Position numbers and translations under genes: made by a program
Shown here: one piece after another, positions 1-7,983 of the stretch
Numbering within the stretch: position 1 is the stretch's first letter
Layout: each line of letters begins with the position of its first letter
Source of the DNA: Chitinophagaceae bacterium
GTDB taxonomy: Bacteria; Bacteroidota; Bacteroidia; Chitinophagales; Chitinophagaceae
Reading direction: 5' to 3'
Length of the DNA: 17,810 nt
Assembly: GCA_947463105.1 (NCBI GenBank)
Contig: CANHSD010000030.1
Span: forward strand, 1-17,810
The notes under the pieces: generated by a model
The model's input: only the letters and a program-made list of their open reading frames with translations
Told to the model about the DNA's origin: nothing
Databases searched by the model: none

Positions 1-884
1 CCACCCCATGGGAAAGGAACTTGTGAGCGACCACCACGGGCAGCGTACTCCCACTCCGCTTCCGTAGGAAGCCTGAAGTCTGATTCAGTCATGCGCTTTG
101 ACTTTTCAAGGAATGAGTTGAGGTAATGTGTTCTCCATTCTGTGAAGGCAGTTGCCTGCTTCCAGCTTACACCAACCACTGGGTAAGCGCCATAGGCTGG
201 ATGGGAGAAATATTTTTTAGCATGCGGTTCATTGTATGAGTAAGAAAAATCACGGATCCACACCAATGTATCGGGATAGATGGGTGTATCTTTTTTTATC
301 ACAAATGTTGACCTTGGCTTGTCTGCATTTTCTCTTTGTGCTGCTTCTTTATAGTCCAGCCACTCAGAGTGGTAAATGATTTTCTTGGCGTCAATTTCTT
401 TTCTGCCATTGATCCTGTTGTCTGGCGTTACGATCAATGCACTCAATTGCTCCTGGATTTTTGGATCTGCCCACTTGATGGTTTTCACTTTGGCCCAATC
501 AATTGCACTCGATCCATCAGGTGCATTTTTCTTGAAGTTCAAAATGCTTGCTGCGATGGAATCCCTTACCCAGAATACAAACTGGCGGTATTCATCATTG
601 GTGATCTCAGTTGCATCCATCCAGAATCCGTTGATGGATACTTGCTTGTTCCTTGCAGTGAAAGCATAGCTGATGTCTTCATCAGAGGGACCCATATGAA
701 AGGTTCCTGAAGGGACATAAATCATGCCAGGAGGCTTAGGCATTATATATTTTCCTGCCAAGGAAACGCCACGCAACTGACCATCTCCAACGGGACCACC
801 GCTTGACTTGGTTGATTTTCCGCACCCGGTCATGATGAGTCCGAGTGACAACAATCCGATTAAATACAGAAAATTGCCTTTCAT
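1..884 (-). CDS. gldK: GldK/PorK-type gliding motility / type IX secretion lipoprotein (N-terminal part, runs off left edge)
   Basis: This reads from ATG at 884 leftwards for 294 complete codons with no stop, so the C-terminus lies outside the window. The N-terminus is a lipoprotein signal: basic start, hydrophobic stretch from about residue 5, and a lipobox-like MTGC with the acceptor Cys at residue 21. From about residue 50 it has the SUMF1/FGE-sulfatase fold: GMIYVPSGTFHMGPSDED, then GFWMDATEITNDEYRQFVFW followed by VRDS, later YPVVGVSWKQA and RLPTEAEWEYAARGG. In this family GldK/PorK joins GldN/PorN in a periplasmic ring of the type IX secretion system. The WVRDS segment after the ITNDEYRQF block favours GldK over GldJ. 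gldL, gldM and gldN usually follow and would lie beyond the left edge. It has its own likely promoter at 914-921. GldJ or another FGE-like lipoprotein remains possible. Confidence 0.85.
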   Translation of the reverse strand, partial: MKGNFLYLIGLLSLGLIMTGCGKSTKSSGGPVGDGQLRGVSLAGKYIMPKPPGMIYVPSGTFHMGPSDEDISYAFTARNKQVSINGFWMDATEITNDEYRQFVFWVRDSIAASILNFKKNAPDGSSAIDWAKVKTIKWADPKIQEQLSALIVTPDNRINGRKEIDAKKIIYHSEWLDYKEAAQRENADKPRSTFVIKKDTPIYPDTLVWIRDFSYSYNEPHAKKYFSHPAYGAYPVVGVSWKQATAFTEWRTHYLNSFLEKSKRMTESDFRLPTEAEWEYAARGGRSQVPFPWG

Positions 885-913
885 TTTTATTGCTGGTTTT
901 GTGAGCATATCAA

Positions 914-941
914 CAAATATAAATTAAAAAAAGGTATCAAT
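914..941 (-). promoter_or_regulatory. Predicted Bacteroidetes-type promoter for gldK
   Basis: On the minus strand, 921-914 reads TATATTTG, an exact match to the TAnnTTTG -7 element. The best upstream partner is only ATTG at 941-938, 16 bases away, so the -33 element is weak. The implied transcription start, about 5-8 bases past the box, leaves a leader of roughly 20-25 bases before the ATG at 884. The call rests on pattern match and position only. Confidence 0.5.
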
Positions 942-995
942 TTTTAACCTAACCCGTTAATAATCTAAATTTTAACAAGCCGGAAACATACGGCC

Positions 996-1027
996 ATGAT
1001 CGTCAAAAACGGATACCTGACGGTCAT
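996..1027. repeat. Imperfect inverted repeat between yyaL-like gene and gldK
   Basis: ATGATCGTCA (996-1005) faces TGACGGTCAT (1018-1027) with one mismatch and a 12-base gap. It lies just past the stop of the DUF255 gene and upstream of the gldK promoter. On the minus strand it could be a weak 3' hairpin for the DUF255 transcript, but no T-run follows, so I do not call it an intrinsic terminator. Apart from this and the gldK promoter I see nothing in 885-1042. Confidence 0.35.
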
Positions 1028-1042
1028 ATTGTATTTTGAACC

Positions 1043-3100
1043 CTATCTTTTTGTTAAGACCAGCGCAATGGCTTCTTCAAGGCTTGTCAGTGGCAGGCTG
1101 CAAGCGTAGTTCCTGCAAATGAAAATACGGGTATCAGGGGCGGAAAGCCGGCCTTGCATCAAGGGATAGCCCATTGTAGCTTCAGCAGCCGCCATGAATA
1201 CCTTGTTGGGAACATACGCAGACAAGAGTTCCTGGCCCATTTGCAGGGCCTCGGGGCCAAGCACAAGAATTTCATGGGTGCCTTGGGTGTATTCCAGGAG
1301 CAAATTGGACCAAATGCCATAGGATGTCGGATATTTCACCGCAGCATCCTTGACCGTTTCCAACATCATTTCTGCCCTTTTTCCCCATTCCTGCTGATTA
1401 AACAGCAAGCCGAACCGGTGAAGATTCCAGGCCATGATCGAATTTCCGCTGGGAATGGCCCCGTCGTAAAGGTCTTTTTTTCTGACCAGTATATCTGACT
1501 GAAAACTGGGGGTATAGTAGAAAAACAGTTGGTCTTCATCGCTGAAATGTTCGATGGCATACCGCATCAGTGTTCTCGCCTTTTCAAGGTAATCCAGCGT
1601 TCCTGTTGGTTCATAGAGATACAACAGTGCCTGAATCATATAGGCAACATCATCCAAAAATGCAGGATACTTTGATATACCTGCTTTGTGCGTATGCAAG
1701 AGCTGACCCTTGCTCTTGTCCTCAAAACTGCTCAATAAAAAAGCCATGTTTTGGGCTGCTAAAGCGATCCACTCCTCTTCTCCAAACGCTTGTCCGGCCT
1801 TGGAAAGAGCCTGATTGAAAAGGGCATTCCATCCCAAAATAACCTTGTCATCTGTAGCCGGTCTCACCCTTTTGCTGCGGCATGCCATCAGCTTTGCCTT
1901 GGCTTCAAACAGCAAGGTCAATGCCTCTTCTTCTGCAAATCCAATATCCTTGGCCCATTCCTGTACACTTTTTTGCATGTGCAGGATATTCACCTCTTCC
2001 CAGTTCCCATGTTCTGTCACCCCATACAATACGGATATTGCAGCAGCATCCTTGCCCAGAATTTGCTCAAACTCCCTTTTGCCCCAGGTGTAAAACTTAC
2101 CCTCTGCCCCTTCGCTGTCTGCATCCAAAGCAGCGTAAAATCCTCCATTGGCCGCCTGCAATTCCCTTTGCATAAAACCAATGGTTTCCACCGCAACCCT
2201 TTTATACTCCTGGTCTGCAGTGATTTGAAAAGCTTCAGCCAAAACCAAGAGCAGCAGGGCATTGTCGTAAGTCATTTTCTCAAAATGGGGCGCCAGCCAT
2301 TGGGCATCGGTTGAATACCTGCAAAATCCTCCACCCAATTGGTCATAAATACCCCCCCTCATCATTTTTTTCAGGCTCAGCGTTGCCTGGTCCAACGCTT
2401 CCTTATTGCCAGTGAAATGGTAATACCGCAAGAGGTACTGAATGGTATAGGTTTGCGGAAACTTGGGAGCATTGCCAAATCCACCCTCCACCTGATCGGC
2501 TGCTCCCATGATGTTGTTGAATATTTTCTGGGTTTGCTGGGGAGTAAACATTTCCTCCTGGGTCACCTGAAACCGGTTATTGGATTTGAGTTGATTCGAC
2601 TTTTGGAGATGCTCAATCAGGTTGTTTGCCTGCTCCTCAATATCGGACCTTTTTTTTTGGTAGGCCCCGTGAATCTGGACCAGCAATTCCTTCCATGAGA
2701 TCCGGTTGTGCATGCTTTGCGGTGGAAAGTATGTGCCCCCATAAAAAGGCCTGCCATCGCTGGTGAGGAACATGTTCAGGGGCCATCCGCCATTGCCACT
2801 GGTGGCTTGCAGGGCATCCATGAAAAAATGATCCAGGTCTGGCCTTTCCTCCCTGTCTATCTTGATGCAAATGAAAAACTGGTTCATCAAGGCGGCTGTC
2901 TGGGGGTCTTCAAAGCTCTCCCGCTCCATGACATGGCACCAATGGCAGGCGGCATAGCCAATGCTCACAAGAATTGGCTTGTCCTCTTGTATGGCCCGCT
3001 GAAGTGCCTCCTCACCCCATGCATACCAATCAACAGGATTGTGGGCATGCTGGAGCAAATAAGGGCTGGTTTCGTTGATGAGGCGGTTGGTATTGTTCAT
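1043..3100 (-). CDS. YyaL/SSP411-family protein: DUF255 thioredoxin-like domain plus six-hairpin glycosidase-like domain
   Basis: This is a 685-residue protein of the family annotated as thioredoxin domain-containing protein, related to YyaL and human SPATA20. The N-terminus carries the family hallmark NETSPYLLQHAHNPVDW. The redox-type motif ACHWCHVME has Cys52 and Cys55, and is followed by ESFED and KIDREERPDLD. The central part has the conserved GGFGNAPKFPQ, GGGFCRYSTDAQW and PHFEKMTYDNALLL blocks, and the C-terminal half resembles an (alpha/alpha)6 barrel. There is no signal peptide, so it is presumably cytoplasmic. Its substrate is not known. Length is normal for the family and it looks intact. 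The start is fixed by the conserved N-terminus. The ATG sits directly against the T-tract of the upstream terminator, leaving no room for a conventional leader, so its own promoter is unclear. Confidence 0.9.
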   Translation of the reverse strand: MNNTNRLINETSPYLLQHAHNPVDWYAWGEEALQRAIQEDKPILVSIGYAACHWCHVMERESFEDPQTAALMNQFFICIKIDREERPDLDHFFMDALQATSGNGGWPLNMFLTSDGRPFYGGTYFPPQSMHNRISWKELLVQIHGAYQKKRSDIEEQANNLIEHLQKSNQLKSNNRFQVTQEEMFTPQQTQKIFNNIMGAADQVEGGFGNAPKFPQTYTIQYLLRYYHFTGNKEALDQATLSLKKMMRGGIYDQLGGGFCRYSTDAQWLAPHFEKMTYDNALLLLVLAEAFQITADQEYKRVAVETIGFMQRELQAANGGFYAALDADSEGAEGKFYTWGKREFEQILGKDAAAISVLYGVTEHGNWEEVNILHMQKSVQEWAKDIGFAEEEALTLLFEAKAKLMACRSKRVRPATDDKVILGWNALFNQALSKAGQAFGEEEWIALAAQNMAFLLSSFEDKSKGQLLHTHKAGISKYPAFLDDVAYMIQALLYLYEPTGTLDYLEKARTLMRYAIEHFSDEDQLFFYYTPSFQSDILVRKKDLYDGAIPSGNSIMAWNLHRFGLLFNQQEWGKRAEMMLETVKDAAVKYPTSYGIWSNLLLEYTQGTHEILVLGPEALQMGQELLSAYVPNKVFMAAAEATMGYPLMQGRLSAPDTRIFICRNYACSLPLTSLEEAIALVLTKR

Positions 3101-3125
3101 AAAAAAGAACCCCGGAATTCCGGGG
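3101..3125 (-). terminator. Intrinsic terminator after hemD, abutting the next start codon
   Basis: On the minus strand a CCCCGG-AATT-CCGGGG hairpin (3125-3110, six G/C pairs, AATT loop) can extend by two G-U pairs at its base. It is followed at once by TTCTTTTTT (3109-3101). This is a textbook rho-independent shape, lying 22 bases past the hemD stop. The T-run ends at 3101 and the ATG of the DUF255 gene begins at 3100, so the hairpin is also the immediate 5' context of that gene. Confidence 0.8.
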
Positions 3126-3147
3126 CCGTATTAATTTATTGAAAAGA

Positions 3148-3948
3148 TCATTTGGCTTTCTTCCGTTCGGTAAGGAACTTCTCGAGGGCTGCTACCATTG
3201 ATGGCACCTGAGGGTCTGGTGCTTTGATTTGCAAGTTGAGTCCTGCTTCTTCGATGGCCTTTGAGGTGTTGCTTCCAAATGCACCAATGAAAGTTCCGTT
3301 TTGGGTAAACCCTGGGAAATTCTCGAAAAGACTTTTTACACCACTGGGCGTAAAGAAACAGATCACATCAAACTCATGTGCAGAAATCCTGGATTTGATG
3401 TCACAACTGATAGTTCTGTACATGTAGGGATTCACGAACTCGCATTGGTGATTCTTCAACCAGCCAACAATTTCATTGTCCTGCTGGTTTTCGGAACATG
3501 GATAAATGAATTTTTCATTTTCCTTGTGCTTGTTGATGGCATCAAAAAGCCCTTTGTTGGTTCCATCGGCACTGAAGAAAACCTTGCGTTTCCTGTACAG
3601 GATGAATTTCTGAAGGTAAAGGGCAACAGATTCACTGATGCAAAAATATTTGGTATCAGGAGAAACAGTAACCTTCATTTCTTCACAAAGGCGAAAAAAA
3701 TGATCAATGGCATTTTTACTGGTGAGAATGACAGCAGAATATCCGGCAATATCAATCTTCTGCTTTCTGAAATCTTTGGATAGGATGGCCTCCAGCTGAA
3801 TAAATGGCATGAATTCCATTTCTACTCTGTGCTTGGCAGCCAATTCAAAATAAGGCGATTTGATGGATTCGGGCTTTGGTTGGGTGATAAGAATTCTTTT
3901 GACAGCCTTCTTTTCACCTGCTTCCGTTTTCTTTCCGTTTTTAACCAT
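3148..3948 (-). CDS. hemD: Uroporphyrinogen-III synthase
   Basis: This 266-residue HemD-family protein closes hydroxymethylbilane with inversion of ring D to give uroporphyrinogen III, the branch point to haem, sirohaem and cobalamin; it is cytosolic. Identification rests on the two-lobe pattern. RILITQPKPES starts the first Rossmann-like lobe and AVILTSKNAIDHFF closes its first half. YPCSENQQDNEIVGWL and YRTISCD lie at the crossover. CFFTPSGVKSLFENFP and FIGAFGSNTSKAIEEAGL are the conserved C-terminal blocks. HemD is weakly conserved in sequence, so this is a family-pattern call. It follows the DUF4271 gene by 63 bases and ends at a strong terminator, so it looks like the last gene of the TamA-DUF4271-HemD unit. 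The first ~16 residues are Lys-rich and poorly conserved in type, so the exact start is less certain. Confidence 0.88.
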   Translation of the reverse strand: MVKNGKKTEAGEKKAVKRILITQPKPESIKSPYFELAAKHRVEMEFMPFIQLEAILSKDFRKQKIDIAGYSAVILTSKNAIDHFFRLCEEMKVTVSPDTKYFCISESVALYLQKFILYRKRKVFFSADGTNKGLFDAINKHKENEKFIYPCSENQQDNEIVGWLKNHQCEFVNPYMYRTISCDIKSRISAHEFDVICFFTPSGVKSLFENFPGFTQNGTFIGAFGSNTSKAIEEAGLNLQIKAPDPQVPSMVAALEKFLTERKKAK

Positions 3949-3967
3949 GGCTTGCGCTGATATTATG

Positions 3968-3998
3968 CAAAATTATAAAAATTTAGTGTATTTACAGT
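3968..3998 (-). promoter_or_regulatory. Possible internal promoter for hemD
   Basis: Minus-strand 3975-3968 reads TAATTTTG, fitting TAnnTTTG exactly. It lies 20 bases upstream of the hemD ATG, in the 63-base gap after the DUF4271 stop. The -33 position, 19 bases upstream, has only ACTG, so support is limited to the -7 box and the AT-rich spacer. If real, hemD can be expressed separately from the upstream membrane-protein genes. Confidence 0.35.
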
Positions 3999-4011
3999 TT
4001 AGCATTTGAAT

Positions 4012-4998
4012 TCACAAGTAGTCGCCCATTAAAAATGCGAAAGTTCTTGAGGTGAATTTCAGCAACACTGCCGATGGGAGTATTTCAAGGGAGATGACCG
4101 CAAGAAGAAAATTGAAAATACCCAATCTGGCCTGCTTGGAAAAAACCTGGAATCCCCTGATGAATCGAATCAAAAAAATAATACCCAACAAAAAGAGGGA
4201 CAGCTTAAAAATTAAAAAACTTGAACCAGGTTCAGCAAAAGCCATCAGGAATGATGCAAACAACATCAATATACCCGATATCTTGTTGTTGAGAAATACG
4301 ATGAAAACATAACCATCGAAGGATTCCCTCAAATTGAACACCCATCCCATAAACTGCAGGAATAGATATTTTGTTGCATAAACAATTACCAGAACAACGA
4401 CTATCAATCCCATTGACTGCCAGCGTTCTACACCTGTAAAAAGCCGATTACCCCCCAATCCAAAAAAAATAAAAATGGTTCCAGAGAGGATAAACAAAAG
4501 ATTCATCAGAAATGCGGCAAACGGCGCTTGTGTCATTTGGTCTTTCGCCTGTCGGTATACAAACCCTTCATTGGCAAATACCCGAAATACTTTTTGAAGA
4601 TAACTCCGGAAAACTGCATTGATCAAGGAGAAAAACAAAAAAAGCAGAGAAAAGCTATAAAAAATCCACTCCAGGCGGGGGGGATTTCTCTTGGCAAGAA
4701 ACTTCCTGAAGGCTTGGGCATTGGCCTTATAAAACCCAACTTTTGCTATGTACTTTGATACATAATTGCCATACAATCCCTTTACCTGACCAAGCTCAAT
4801 CCTGTTGAGTTCAGCTGAATCTATGGGCCTGTGGTTGAGGATGAATGCTTTTCTTACAGAGTCGGCAATCAAGCTATCGATATTGGCAGAAACCAGTTCC
4901 AGAACAGCAAAATTAGACTCCTGGGCAGATGCAGGTGACATGCCCAATAGGAAAAGGATGATCATGAGGTGTTTGAACCGATACATATTGCATGGCAA
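4012..4998 (-). CDS. DUF4271 integral membrane protein
   Basis: A 328-residue protein matching the Bacteroidetes DUF4271 family; function unknown. The N-terminus is a signal peptide with a hydrophobic core at residues 11-20 and a likely SPASAQ cleavage region. A soluble, presumably periplasmic segment covers about 27-105. Six hydrophobic segments follow near residues 111-130, 160-180, 195-218, 231-255, 260-280 and 293-313. No catalytic motif is evident. An alternative ATG at 4986 (residue 5) gives an equally good signal peptide, so the true start may be 12 bases in. It begins 19 bases after the TamA-like stop and precedes hemD, which implies co-transcription. Proximity to an outer-membrane assembly-type protein suggests an envelope role, but that is inference. 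Confidence 0.85.
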   Translation of the reverse strand: MPCNMYRFKHLMIILFLLGMSPASAQESNFAVLELVSANIDSLIADSVRKAFILNHRPIDSAELNRIELGQVKGLYGNYVSKYIAKVGFYKANAQAFRKFLAKRNPPRLEWIFYSFSLLFLFFSLINAVFRSYLQKVFRVFANEGFVYRQAKDQMTQAPFAAFLMNLLFILSGTIFIFFGLGGNRLFTGVERWQSMGLIVVVLVIVYATKYLFLQFMGWVFNLRESFDGYVFIVFLNNKISGILMLFASFLMAFAEPGSSFLIFKLSLFLLGIIFLIRFIRGFQVFSKQARLGIFNFLLAVISLEILPSAVLLKFTSRTFAFLMGDYL

Positions 4999-5017
4999 AA
5001 TTAGTTCATTGGATCAA

Positions 5018-6802
5018 CTAAAACAGACTAACAAATCCAAAATGAATTTTTGACTCCCTAAAATTGAAAGGAAGGTCCTTGTTTTTTCCAGCGGCATAGG
5101 CTAAACTGAAGAGGCCAGACTTGGTTTCCAAAGCAAGCCCAACCCCTACTCCTGCATATTTTCCCTGCATGATGCCCTGAACGGTTTTTCGGCCAAGATG
5201 TGCTGCATCAAGAAAAGAGAACAAATAGGAAGCGCTTCCAATAAGATAGCGGTACTCTATGGTTGCAATGGCATATTCACTGGCATAAAAACTTTCCTCA
5301 TCAAAACCCCTCAATGTTTTTATCCCCCCCAGCTGGAACAGTTCATTGAGAAACAGTTTTTTTCCATTGATCCAGCCCGCCTGTAAGCCAGAACGAATGG
5401 TGGCATTTTGCCCCAGCTGGATGAATTGATCGACCTTCAGGTTAATCCTGAACTGAGCCGTAGAAAGGGTCATGGTATCGTAAAGTCCGGCAAAATCAAA
5501 CACATTGTTCAGCTGATCCTTTTTCAAGCTGGTGATGGAATTATTTTTCAGCAGCTTTCTGATGCCGCCGGACAAAGTAAGGTTGAGGTCCATTCCTTTG
5601 CGGGGATTGAACCGGTAATCAGTTCCATTGAATTGCAGATCTGCACCAATATTGGTGGTGCGCAGGTCTAAAAATACAGGCAGTTTTTTGGTGCGTTTGA
5701 TGAAGTTGGTATCGACCTCAATCAGGTTGCTCGCATACTGCTGAAAAAAAAGCTTTGCCACCTGCTTTTTGTTGACCTCATATTGCAGCCCTAGCCTTGT
5801 ATTGATGTTGATGAAAGAGGAATCCTTTTTCAGCAAATTGAACCGAAAATCAACGCCGGCATTGCTTTTGAACATATAAGGTTTTTGAAATCCGATCTGC
5901 AATCGGGGAGACTTTACCTGCAGTTGTTGCCAGTTGAGCATAAAATTTTCTCCAGCACCAAATGTATTTTTGAGGTCCAGATCTGCCTCCCCCGTGAGCA
6001 ACATTTTACCGCCCAATTGTTGGTTGGAAGGCATCAGGCCTGCCAGGAGGTTGAAGCGGCTGCTCCGCTGGGGCTCCAGGTAAAGGTTAACAGTGGCCCC
6101 TGTACCCAGAAGGCTGAGGTCCCAGGGTCTTGATTCCTTTACAAATCCCAGAGCCGATAATCGGCCAGACAATGCATCCAAATTGCTTTTCCTGTACATT
6201 CCTCCGGCTCCGAGCGCAAGGTATTGCTGCAAAAAACCTTTTTTGATGAATAGTTTCCCGTCAACATGGAGGCTGTCAATCCGGTAAAAAGGTCCCTTGA
6301 CAGCCCTCAATCTTGCGCAGAGCTCATTCCCCCTGAAATAACTGCTGTCAAGCTGAATAGAAGCAAAGGGATATCCATTTTCCTCAAAATTCCGGAGCAT
6401 GGTTTCTTTGAGCAGGGCGATGGAAGCCATGGTCAAGAGTTCACCAGGGATGGGTTGGATGGCATTGCTTTTCATGCTTTCGACTATGAGGATGGAACTG
6501 TCTACCAGCAATTCTCCCCACTTGTATTGGTCTCCCAAAAATATCCAGGCCTTTGTAACATATTGCTCAACCGCCATGCTATCCACAGAAATGGCCAGAT
6601 AGCCCTTGCGTTGCAGGCTTTCAACAAGGGTGGTTTTCAAAAAAAGCGCCATGGCTTCTTTTGTTGAGAAATCAGCAGGAATGCTGACCAGTTCGGCCAA
6701 AGCTGCATTACCTTTGTCTGCACAGTTCAATTCAAGCCGATGCTTTTCCTGGGCCATTGTTGAAACAGGGCAGCAGCATAGCATGAGGATGAAAAATAAC
6801 AT
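5018..6802 (-). CDS. BamA/TamA-family outer-membrane beta-barrel protein
   Basis: This is an Omp85-type protein of about 594 residues. From the ATG at 6802 it has a signal peptide (MLFFILMLCCC, likely cleavage at STMAQ). A periplasmic region with POTRA-like patterns follows: ENGYPFASIQLDSSYF, then FYRIDSLHVDGKLFIKKGFLQQYL. The second half is a 16-strand-type barrel. It carries GGIKTLRGFDEESFYASEYA, matching the conserved RGF motif of the L6 loop, and ends in Phe (HFGFVSLF), a typical outer-membrane barrel signal. The family inserts or exports proteins at the outer membrane. The short periplasmic part makes TamA or surface-antigen membership more likely than BamA itself. The open frame extends to a GTG at 6820, but that codon overlaps the predicted -7 promoter box, so ATG 6802 is preferred. 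It heads the DUF4271-hemD unit. Confidence 0.87.
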   Translation of the reverse strand: MLFFILMLCCCPVSTMAQEKHRLELNCADKGNAALAELVSIPADFSTKEAMALFLKTTLVESLQRKGYLAISVDSMAVEQYVTKAWIFLGDQYKWGELLVDSSILIVESMKSNAIQPIPGELLTMASIALLKETMLRNFEENGYPFASIQLDSSYFRGNELCARLRAVKGPFYRIDSLHVDGKLFIKKGFLQQYLALGAGGMYRKSNLDALSGRLSALGFVKESRPWDLSLLGTGATVNLYLEPQRSSRFNLLAGLMPSNQQLGGKMLLTGEADLDLKNTFGAGENFMLNWQQLQVKSPRLQIGFQKPYMFKSNAGVDFRFNLLKKDSSFININTRLGLQYEVNKKQVAKLFFQQYASNLIEVDTNFIKRTKKLPVFLDLRTTNIGADLQFNGTDYRFNPRKGMDLNLTLSGGIRKLLKNNSITSLKKDQLNNVFDFAGLYDTMTLSTAQFRINLKVDQFIQLGQNATIRSGLQAGWINGKKLFLNELFQLGGIKTLRGFDEESFYASEYAIATIEYRYLIGSASYLFSFLDAAHLGRKTVQGIMQGKYAGVGVGLALETKSGLFSLAYAAGKNKDLPFNFRESKIHFGFVSLF

Positions 6803-6819
6803 TGAGCGTTGCACGTTCA

Positions 6820-6853
6820 CAAATCTACACTGCTTCTTCTAATCAAGATCAAA
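6820..6853 (-). promoter_or_regulatory. Predicted promoter for the TamA-DUF4271-hemD operon
   Basis: On the minus strand TTTG (6853-6850), a 22-base spacer and TAGATTTG (6827-6820) fit the Bacteroidetes promoter; the spacer is one base over the usual 19-21. The implied start site near 6813 leaves about 11 bases before the ATG at 6802. That placement argues against the GTG at 6820 as the start codon. The -33 box touches the hemW ATG on the other strand, so this 50-base gap is very tightly packed. Confidence 0.6.
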
Positions 6854-7983
6854 TGGCCGGCATTTACCTCCATATCCCCTTCTGCAGAAAAGCTTGCCAT
6901 TACTGCAATTTCCATTTTTCAACCTCCCTGGGAAAGGCAGAGGCTATGGTGACGTCCATCCTCAAAGAAATTTCCCTGCGTTCATCCGAATCAAGAGATG
7001 AGGTTCAGACGATTTACTTTGGCGGAGGCACTCCCTCTATCCTTGAGCCAGAAACCATAAACAAGATGTTGCAGGCCATCAATGCCCATTACGCGGTCAG
7101 CAATGATGCAGAAATCACCCTGGAAGCGAATCCTGACGATATAACAGCAACAAAAGCCAAGGCCTGGAAACAAATGGGCATCAACCGCTTCAGCATTGGC
7201 GTACAATCCTTTGCTGATGAAAACCTGCAATGGATGAACAGGGCACATGATGCCAGCCAATCCATTCAATGCATCCAAACAATCAGGGAAGCGGGTTTTG
7301 ACAATTTCAGCATCGACCTGATCTATGGAACGCCAGGACAAACCCAGGAAGGGTGGATCAAAGACCTCGAAAAAGCCATTGAAATGAAAATCCCCCACCT
7401 TTCCTGTTATGCGCTTACCGTAGAAGAGGGAACGGCATTGCACCACATGATCGGCAGTGGCAAAAAAGAAAAAATCAGTGCAGATGAACAGGCCGAAAGA
7501 TTTGAAGCCCTGGTTCAACTGAGTGCTCTTGCTGGATATAGCCATTATGAAATCTCCAATCTTGCATTACCAGGAAAAGAAAGCAAACACAACAGTGCCT
7601 ATTGGGAAGGCAAGCCGTATCTGGGTTTCGGACCTTCGGCACACTCTTTTAGCGGAACAAAAAGAAGCTGGAACATTGCTGATAACCTGCAATATATTCA
7701 ATCCATCGAAGCAGGAATCCTGCCTTCTGAGGAAGAAACACTGCGGGAAATTGATCAGCTCAACGAGTACATCATGACTTCCTTGCGGTCCATCAATGGG
7801 ATGCAAAAAGAGATCATCATAGCAAGGTGGGGCAACGATAAACTGCAAATCATTTCAACAGAAATCGATCAGTTCATCCAATCAGGAAAAATAATGGCTA
7901 CAGAAAATGCCTGGGTATTATCAGGCCAAGGGAGGTTTTTTGCAGACGGAATTGCCTCATCCCTTTTCTTCCTGGAAGATTGA
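6853..7983 (+). CDS. hemW: Radical SAM haem chaperone HemW
   Basis: A 376-residue radical SAM protein of the HemN/HemW group. The cluster-binding motif CRKACHYC gives Cys11, Cys15 and Cys18, preceded by the family signature GIYLHIPF. IYFGGGTPSIL is the SAM-binding glycine motif. Conserved downstream blocks are ANPDDIT, GINRFSIGVQSF, IDLIYGTPGQT, CYALTVEEGTAL and EISNLALPGKESKHNSAYW, then a C-terminal HemW domain. HemW is a haem-binding chaperone that delivers haem to respiratory proteins; it is often mislabelled coproporphyrinogen III oxidase. The open frame could start at TTG 6802, but the conserved N-terminus begins right at ATG 6853, which is preferred. It is divergent from the TamA-like gene, and its stop shares a TGATCA palindrome with the gpsA stop. 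Confidence 0.92.
   Translation: MAGIYLHIPFCRKACHYCNFHFSTSLGKAEAMVTSILKEISLRSSESRDEVQTIYFGGGTPSILEPETINKMLQAINAHYAVSNDAEITLEANPDDITATKAKAWKQMGINRFSIGVQSFADENLQWMNRAHDASQSIQCIQTIREAGFDNFSIDLIYGTPGQTQEGWIKDLEKAIEMKIPHLSCYALTVEEGTALHHMIGSGKKEKISADEQAERFEALVQLSALAGYSHYEISNLALPGKESKHNSAYWEGKPYLGFGPSAHSFSGTKRSWNIADNLQYIQSIEAGILPSEEETLREIDQLNEYIMTSLRSINGMQKEIIIARWGNDKLQIISTEIDQFIQSGKIMATENAWVLSGQGRFFADGIASSLFFLED

Noticed and set aside
336..710. Plus-strand open frames within gldK
   Set aside because: The minus strand encodes a continuous, clearly recognisable GldK/FGE-type sequence here; the plus frames are shadows.
1790..2314. Plus-strand open frame of 174 codons inside the DUF255 gene
   Set aside because: It is antisense to conserved family blocks of the minus-strand protein; its Cys/His/Pro-rich translation is typical of a shadow frame.
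6802..6852. Upstream TTG start for hemW adding 17 residues
   Set aside because: The added residues match no HemW feature and would overlap the divergent promoter; the conserved N-terminus begins at ATG 6853.
6991..7545. Minus-strand open frame of 184 codons inside hemW
   Set aside because: It is opposite the radical SAM core of hemW and has no motif of its own.
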